Assembly (NCBI GenBank): GCA_002421585.1
Contig: DIKD01000036.1
Span: forward strand, 1-18,247
Origin: Dehalococcoidia bacterium UBA5627
GTDB taxonomy: Bacteria; Chloroflexota; Dehalococcoidia; Dehalococcoidales; UBA5627
Direction: 5' to 3'
Length of the DNA: 18,247 bases
Position numbers and translations under genes: made by a program. Under the pieces are notes generated by a model. The model ran no database searches, was not told where the DNA came from, and worked only from the letters and a program-made list of their open reading frames with translations. Shown piece after piece: positions 14,479 through 18,247 of the stretch; the stretch's first letter is position 1, and the number at the start of each line of letters is the position of its first letter.

Positions 14479-14501
14479 TTTGTAAGTATTTTACTTACAA
14501 A
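14479..14501. promoter_or_regulatory. Strong palindromic operator candidate upstream of the SDR gene
   Basis: TTTGTAAGTA (14479-14488) is the exact reverse complement of TACTTACAAA (14492-14501), with TTT between: a 23-bp site with 10-bp perfect arms, 100 bp before the SDR start. The size fits a TetR- or GntR-type dimer. The rest of the 279-bp gap (14322-14600) is A/T-rich and holds nothing else I can name; a -10-like TATATA occurs just before the gene. Confidence 0.55.
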
Positions 14502-14600
14502 GCACTGGATAAATGTACTACAAGTATGCTAGTATATAGAAGTTTCTTTTATCCTTCAACTTATATTGGTTTAATAATATTCTGAGGAGGTACATTCGAA

Positions 14601-15362
14601 ATGCCAAAACTTCAAGGTAAGGTTGCCGTTGTAACCGGAGCAGGCTCCGGAATGGGAAAGTGCATAGCTACCCTTTTCGCCAGAGAAGGAGCGAAGGTTA
14701 TTGCCGCCGATATCAATCAGGAAAGTATCAATACCGTTGTTAGCGAAATAACCGCGGACGGAGGAGTAGCAAAAGCGGTAATCGCCAATGTGACCAAAGA
14801 AGAAGACGTTCAAAACATGATTGATGAAGCTGTTATAACATACGGAACGCTGGATATACTCGTTAATAATGCCGGGATAATGGACAATTTCACACCTGCA
14901 GAAAAGGTGACTGATGACCTCTGGGAGAGGGTATTTGCCGTCAATTCGACCGGCCCGATGCGCACTATAAGAAAAGCCATACCTATATTTATCGAGAAAA
15001 AATCGGGTAATATTATAAATATAGCATCGGTAGGAGGACTATCAGGGTCTAAAGCAGGCGCAGCATATACGGCATCAAAACATGCCCTTGTCGGTTTAAC
15101 CAAAAATGTGGGGTTCCAATATGTTGGATATGGCATTCGTTGCAATGCTATCGCTCCGGGAGCGGTTAAAACCAATATCGGGAATACAATGTGTGATCCC
15201 GATAAATTCTGTATGGATAGAGCTATGGCCGGAATAAATCTGAATCCCAGGGTAATTGAACCCGAAGAAATAGCCCGTGTCGCTCTTTTCCTTGCCGGTG
15301 AAGACTCCAGCGCCATCAACGGTGCCGTAATAACGACGGATGCGGGATGGACATCGTATTAA
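14601..15362 (+). CDS. Short-chain dehydrogenase/reductase (classical SDR)
   Basis: NAD(P)-dependent oxidoreductase, 253 aa, the normal length for classical SDRs. Rossmann motif TGAGSGMG (12-19), Asp 37 after strand 2 (AADIN, which favours NAD(H) over NADP(H)), NNAG (89-92), Asn 115, Ser 143, and YTASK with Tyr 156 and Lys 160: the complete catalytic tetrad. NAIAPGAVKT follows, then the usual C-terminal GAVITTDAGW. Substrate cannot be read; 3-hydroxyacyl-CoA/ACP, sugar and steroid reductases share this layout. Translation starts at ATG 14601 after a strong GAGGAGG. The gene has its own upstream palindrome and its own terminator, so it is a single-gene unit. Its place after the activase genes may mean a shared acyl-CoA or hydroxy-acid pathway. 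Confidence 0.88.
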   Translation: MPKLQGKVAVVTGAGSGMGKCIATLFAREGAKVIAADINQESINTVVSEITADGGVAKAVIANVTKEEDVQNMIDEAVITYGTLDILVNNAGIMDNFTPAEKVTDDLWERVFAVNSTGPMRTIRKAIPIFIEKKSGNIINIASVGGLSGSKAGAAYTASKHALVGLTKNVGFQYVGYGIRCNAIAPGAVKTNIGNTMCDPDKFCMDRAMAGINLNPRVIEPEEIARVALFLAGEDSSAINGAVITTDAGWTSY

Positions 15363-15393
15363 AGAGATATTTCTATATTGATTCGGATATACA

Positions 15394-15425
15394 AAACGGA
15401 TGGTCTTTGTACCATCCGTTTTTTT
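15394..15425 (+). terminator. Strong intrinsic terminator of the SDR gene
   Basis: AAACGGATGGT (15394-15404) pairs perfectly with ACCATCCGTTT (15411-15421) around a 6-nt loop, and seven T's run through 15419-15425. Read on the minus strand, the stem is followed by four T's, so it may also stop transcripts coming from the RNase P RNA gene. Confidence 0.85.
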
Positions 15426-15490
15426 GTCGATTTTGTTCAATGGATTAACAAGCCCGAATCAGGCGTCCGGAACAATTTAACATAGGAGAC

Positions 15491-15836
15491 TAAGTAAACC
15501 TGTAAGCCGAGTTCTGTATTCCGCTAAAGCGAAACGGTGACCATCTATCTAGGCCTGATGTTACCACCAGGCTCAAGCGACCAACCCGGGGACAGACCGG
15601 GCTTCTTTATCCCCCTATTCGGTCTTGCTCCGGATGGGGTTTGCACGGCCAACCGGTCACCCGGCTGCCGGTGAGCTCTTACCTCACCATTTCACCCTTA
15701 TCCCGATTACTCGAGACGGTATGTTTCTGTTGCACTTTCCGTAGGGTTACCCCTCCTGGGTGTTACCCAGCATCCTGCCCGGAGGAGCTCGGACTTTCCT
15801 CCCCGATAAATCAGGGCGGTCACCCGGTTTACTTAG
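15491..15836 (-). ncRNA. rnpB: RNase P RNA, bacterial class A
   Basis: Catalytic RNA of ribonuclease P, which trims tRNA 5' leaders; about 346 nt on the minus strand. Both ends pair as helix P1: TAAGTAAACC at 15826-15835 (read on minus) with GGTTTACTTA at 15491-15500. Conserved core sequences on the minus strand are GAGGAAAGTCC (15791-15801), AGGGTGAAATGGTGAGGTAA within 15670-15698, and ACAGAACTCGGCTTA (15503-15517), which is the nearly universal 3' part of the P4 region. Spacing and order fit the A-type (ancestral) architecture. Exact ends are within a few bases. A promoter lies just upstream. Confidence 0.95.
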
Positions 15837-15841
15837 CCCAA

Positions 15842-15857
15842 CTATACTCTAGTATAG
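15842..15857. repeat. Inverted repeat over the rnpB promoter
   Basis: CTATACT and AGTATAG (7-bp arms, 2-bp spacer) cover the predicted -10 region of the RNase P RNA gene. It could be an operator-like site or chance overlap of TATACT-like -10 sequences on both strands. Confidence 0.35.
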
Positions 15858-15874
15858 AAATGAGCAATAGTCAA
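15846..15874 (-). promoter_or_regulatory. Predicted promoter of rnpB
   Basis: On the minus strand TTGACT (15869-15874) and TAGAGT (15846-15851) are 17 bp apart; transcription would begin about 15838-15840, right at the 5' end of helix P1 of the RNA. Confidence 0.55.
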
Positions 15875-16042
15875 ACGAAGCAGTTTAGAATTATCAGAGG
15901 ATGAGAATAAATATTATCCCTCATTCCCCGTCTTGTCGAGCTTCTTAAAAATTCCCCTGTAAATCCATTGTATTCTGATAATTATCAAAATCGTAGGGAC
16001 GGAATTTTATTTCATTATTCCAGTAATGAGTTTTTTCACCAT

Positions 16043-16056
16043 ATCGTCTAGACGAT
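16043..16056. repeat. 14-bp perfect palindrome upstream of the EVE-like gene
   Basis: ATCGTCTAGACGAT, about 100 bp before the gene at 16157. A second short palindrome GATAG-T-CTATC lies at 16080-16090, 10 bp before the predicted -35 box. Either could be an operator. The rest of the stretch 15875-16156 is A/T-rich and holds no other feature I can support. Confidence 0.35.
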
Positions 16057-16100
16057 CTTCTTTTCTTGATCAAAGTATAGATAGTCTATCATATAAGTTA

Positions 16101-16128
16101 TTGTTTTTTTAATTATTAGTGTTATAAT
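16101..16128 (+). promoter_or_regulatory. Predicted promoter of the EVE-like gene
   Basis: -10 TATAAT (16123-16128) is consensus; -35 TTGTTT (16101-16106) is a partial match at 16-bp spacing. Transcription would start near 16135, with an AGGAGG ribosome site at 16147-16152. Confidence 0.45.
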
Positions 16129-16156
16129 ACTGTCAACGCAGGGTTCAGGAGGGCAT

Positions 16157-17263
16157 ATGTCATATTATTTGGATCTGTTTTCACCCCAAACACACAAGGC
16201 TTTCTCTGATTCAAACCGTGATATTTCAGGATTTCGTCTAAGACAACTTAATGCAGCTAAAAAAATCAAAATTGGCGATAAATTAATCTGTTATATAACA
16301 AATATTTCACGATGGACAGGCATTCTGGAAGTTACGAGTTCCTATTTTGAAGGCTTAACTCCAATATTTTATGAAAAAGATGACCCGTTTATAGTTCGTT
16401 TTAAAGTTAAGCCAATTGTATGGCTATCATACGAAGAATCCATACCTATACATGAGGACAAGATTTGGAAATCATTGTCATATACTAAAGAGCTCGATGA
16501 AAATTATCCTCATTGGACTGGATTTTTACGAAATAGCCTTCGAAAAATGGATGACTCTGATGGCAAATTACTAGAAAATTTGCTGATAAATCAATCACAG
16601 AAACGCAGATTATATCCATTGAGTGAAAATGATAAACGTAAAGTTCAACCTATGAAAATGCGTACTCACGATAGCTCTGAGGTCATTGTTAATGTTCCAG
16701 AGGATACCGAAATAACTGATCCACAAGTTAATGAAGACACTTTATTAAACGAATCAAAGAGAATACAAGCTCTAATAGCCAAAATTGGTGAGAGTATGGG
16801 CTATAAAATCTGGATTCCTAAAAATGACCGCTCTCGTGTTATTGTGTATTGGAACCCGAAAGAGAATGTTCTCTTAGATAACCTGCCAATGAATTACGAT
16901 GAAGTAACAATAAAAACAATAGAGCAGATTGACGTAATATGGATAGATCGAAGCTCGATAGTTAGAGCTTTTGAAGTAGAGCATACAACAGCTATATATT
17001 CTGGTATTTTGAGAATGGCTGACCTAATGGCTTTACAACCTAATATTAATATACGTTCCCACATTGTAGCGCCACAAGAACGTAGAGATAAGGTTTTTTC
17101 CGAAATAACCAGACCTGTATTTAATACGTTGGAAAGAGGGGCACTTTACAAATCCTGTACCTTTTTAAGCTATGATGCCATTGAAGAAATCGCCAATCAA
17201 AAAACACTTAAGCATTTACGTGAGTCTGTAATTAATGATTATGATGAACAAGTATCCGAATGA
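16157..17263 (+). CDS. EVE/PUA-like domain plus restriction-endonuclease-like domain protein
   Basis: A 368-aa protein I do not know by name. The N-terminal part (about 1-125) looks like an EVE/PUA-type domain: MSYYLDLFSP, then KKIKIGDKLICYITNISRWT (35-54) with the family's GD...Y and a following GILEV; this fold reads modified bases. A linker (about 150-200) is charged. The C-terminal part (about 200-345) looks like a PD-(D/E)XK nuclease core: IDVIWIDRS (Asp 259) and AFEVEHTT (Glu 273, Glu 275), then a helix IYSGILRMADL. The usual Lys is replaced by Glu 275, an E-x-E pattern seen in BamHI-like enzymes. This predicts a modification-dependent or otherwise DNA-targeting nuclease. A/T-rich coding and own promoter suggest acquisition. 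No methylase or second defence gene is adjacent. Function is inferred. Confidence 0.6.
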   Translation: MSYYLDLFSPQTHKAFSDSNRDISGFRLRQLNAAKKIKIGDKLICYITNISRWTGILEVTSSYFEGLTPIFYEKDDPFIVRFKVKPIVWLSYEESIPIHEDKIWKSLSYTKELDENYPHWTGFLRNSLRKMDDSDGKLLENLLINQSQKRRLYPLSENDKRKVQPMKMRTHDSSEVIVNVPEDTEITDPQVNEDTLLNESKRIQALIAKIGESMGYKIWIPKNDRSRVIVYWNPKENVLLDNLPMNYDEVTIKTIEQIDVIWIDRSSIVRAFEVEHTTAIYSGILRMADLMALQPNINIRSHIVAPQERRDKVFSEITRPVFNTLERGALYKSCTFLSYDAIEEIANQKTLKHLRESVINDYDEQVSE

Positions 17264-17304
17264 TTTTTCGATTTAATTTTAATTACTTCAATGTAAGCAT
17301 TGAA

Positions 17305-17350
17305 AAGCCGTTCGTGGTGAGCCTGTCGAACCATAGCGGCGTCGATTATT
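17305..17350. repeat. Dispersed palindromic repeat, copy 2
   Basis: AAGCCGTTCGTGG (17306-17318) and CCATAGCGGCGTCGATTAT (17331-17349) are the same two ends as in the element at 4387-4510, with a shorter middle. GTTCG/CGAAC and TGGT/ACCA give an inner hairpin. It sits in the 101-bp gap between two gene ends that face each other. Confidence 0.6.
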
Positions 17351-17364
17351 AACCACTGAATCGA

Positions 17365-17760
17365 TTACCTATAAGCCTTATTTGCCAGAGCATCCGCTTC
17401 ACTGTTTTGCTCGCGGGGGATGTGCTTTACCTTAAAGGATTCAAAGCGTGCGCATAGTTCTTTAACCTGTTGAAAAAGAGGCTTCAGTGTATCTTTTTTC
17501 ACACGGTACCTGCCGGTAAGTTGAAAAACCACCAGCTCGGAATCTGAGTTCAATTCTACCTGTTTGGCTCCCAGCTTACCTGCCTGCTCAAGCGCAACAA
17601 TAATTGCTTTATACTCCGCCTGATTGTTGGTGGTGACGCCGATTGCCCTTGAAACAGACTTCAATAGATTGCCTTTTTCATCTTTTATGGTAATACCGAT
17701 AGCTGCTTGCCCGGGATTGCCGCGTGAAGCCCCATCGGTGTGAATTATTACTTTATTTAT
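17365..17760 (-). CDS. Ribonuclease HI-family protein with an apparent ATA start
   Basis: RNase H fold protein that would cut RNA in RNA-DNA hybrids, 131 aa if started at ATA 17760. All four catalytic acidic positions are present: Asp in IHTDGASRGNPG, Glu in NNQAEYKAI, Asp in LNSDSELVV, and Asp in NSEADALAN. The translation begins (I)NKVIIHTDGAS, where relatives have M-x-K-V/A; here that codon is ATA, and no ATG, GTG or TTG lies between the upstream in-frame TAA (17774-17776 on the plus scale) and the catalytic Asp. AAGGA lies 12 nt before the ATA. The first standard start (TTG 17664) would remove the first catalytic Asp. It lies about 25 bp after the zinc-ribbon gene and should be co-transcribed with it. 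Confidence 0.8.
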   Translation of the reverse strand: MNKVIIHTDGASRGNPGQAAIGITIKDEKGNLLKSVSRAIGVTTNNQAEYKAIIVALEQAGKLGAKQVELNSDSELVVFQLTGRYRVKKDTLKPLFQQVKELCARFESFKVKHIPREQNSEADALANKAYR

Positions 17761-17785
17761 AGCTGTAAACCGTCCTTAATTAAAA

Positions 17786-18247
17786 CTAATCCAGATAAAG
17801 GACACGATGGCAGCTGCTGCATTCGACTATCTTTCCCATACGTACCCGCTGCAACTCGGCTGTGGAAAGAGATATGCGGCAGCCGCAGCACATCCCCTGC
17901 TCTATTTTGGCGACCGCCGTACCCTTCTTCGCCTTAAGCTGATTATAGTAGTCAAGCATTTGCGAGTCGATTTGAGCCACCACCGTTTCCCGTTTCCCTT
18001 TCAGCTCCGTAATCAATGCCTTCAGGCGCTGTGCTTCCTCAATCAAAGCGGCATGTTCTTTTCGCCATTCGGATTCCAAGTTCTTTAAACCAATTGTCTG
18101 CCCGGACTCCTCTGCCTCGACCGTCTCTATTTGAGTCATAACTCCCAGCGATTCTTCTTCCTGCTGTTTACGCCGGGATTCCAAAGTCTTTACTTCCTGC
18201 TGCAAATTGGTAAGCTCTTTGGGGTTTTTGATTCGCCCGCTGTATAA
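17786..18247 (-). CDS. C4 zinc-ribbon coiled-coil protein (DUF164/zf-RING_7 type), 5' end outside window
   Basis: The frame is open to the right edge of the window, so the N-terminus is missing; 153 residues are visible, from LYSGRIKNPKEL. An internal TTG at 18205 should not be taken as the start, because the YSGRIKNPKEL segment before it is typical of the family. The middle (about 60% of the visible part) is a Glu/Lys/Gln-rich coiled coil; the C-terminus is a zinc ribbon, CCGCRISL (CxxC) and CSSCHRVLYLD (CxxC). These proteins are widespread, often next to RNase H or Nif3-type genes, and are thought to be nucleic-acid or translation associated, but their role is not settled. Upstream of the RNase HI gene. 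Confidence 0.82.
   Translation of the reverse strand, partial: LYSGRIKNPKELTNLQQEVKTLESRRKQQEEESLGVMTQIETVEAEESGQTIGLKNLESEWRKEHAALIEEAQRLKALITELKGKRETVVAQIDSQMLDYYNQLKAKKGTAVAKIEQGMCCGCRISLSTAELQRVRMGKIVECSSCHRVLYLD

Noticed and set aside
14810..15319. 169-aa minus-strand open frame inside the SDR gene
   Set aside because: Antisense shadow; the plus strand has all SDR motifs and a terminator.
15641..15904. 87-aa plus-strand open frame
   Set aside because: It lies antisense to RNase P RNA over most of its length and has no protein-family look; the RNA assignment explains the sequence.

Overview
The window reads as a piece of a bacterial chromosome with mid-range GC. The closest fit by gene style is an anaerobic Chloroflexota/Dehalococcoidia-like organism, but this is an inference. 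It rests on the gene content (a Pst/PhoU/PhoBR block, several ORFs of the acyl-CoA dehydratase-activase superfamily, class A RNase P RNA), on TTG and GTG starts, and on a dispersed 'gccgttcgtgg' palindromic repeat. There is no 16S rRNA or other taxonomic marker here.

Left part (3-7022, + strand): the 3' end of a methylglyoxal synthase gene runs into a complete phosphate-starvation block: pstS (lipoprotein binding protein), pstC and pstA (permeases), pstB (ATPase) and phoU, then a 213-bp gap with a repeat element, then a PhoB-type response regulator and a PhoR-type sensor kinase. Together they import Pi through an ABC transporter and sense its supply. The synthase releases Pi from dihydroxyacetone phosphate, so its position next to pst makes metabolic sense.

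Middle part (7068-11173): a glycerate 2-kinase gene on the minus strand converges on phoR. Divergent from it is a membrane-anchored purple-acid-phosphatase-like metallophosphoesterase gene, broken into two frames at a run of nine A's. A small cupin gene follows, then a TetR-family regulator whose start codon lies inside a perfect inverted repeat next to a consensus promoter.

Right-middle part (11228-15362): two related DUF2229/HgdB-like proteins and an HgdC/BadFG-type ATPase activase form a tight operon. A separately expressed short-chain dehydrogenase gene with a 10+10-bp palindrome upstream follows, ending at a strong intrinsic terminator. This looks like an ATP-driven low-potential reductase system whose substrate cannot be read from the sequence.

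Right end (15491-18247): RNase P RNA on the minus strand; an A/T-rich probably acquired gene coding for a PUA/EVE-like N-terminal domain joined to a restriction-endonuclease-like C-terminal domain (the best candidate here for an undescribed defence protein); a second copy of the dispersed repeat; and on the minus strand a C4 zinc-ribbon coiled-coil protein gene (5' end outside the window) followed by an RNase HI-type gene that seems to lack a standard start codon. No tRNA, rRNA, CRISPR array, integrase or transposase gene was seen.
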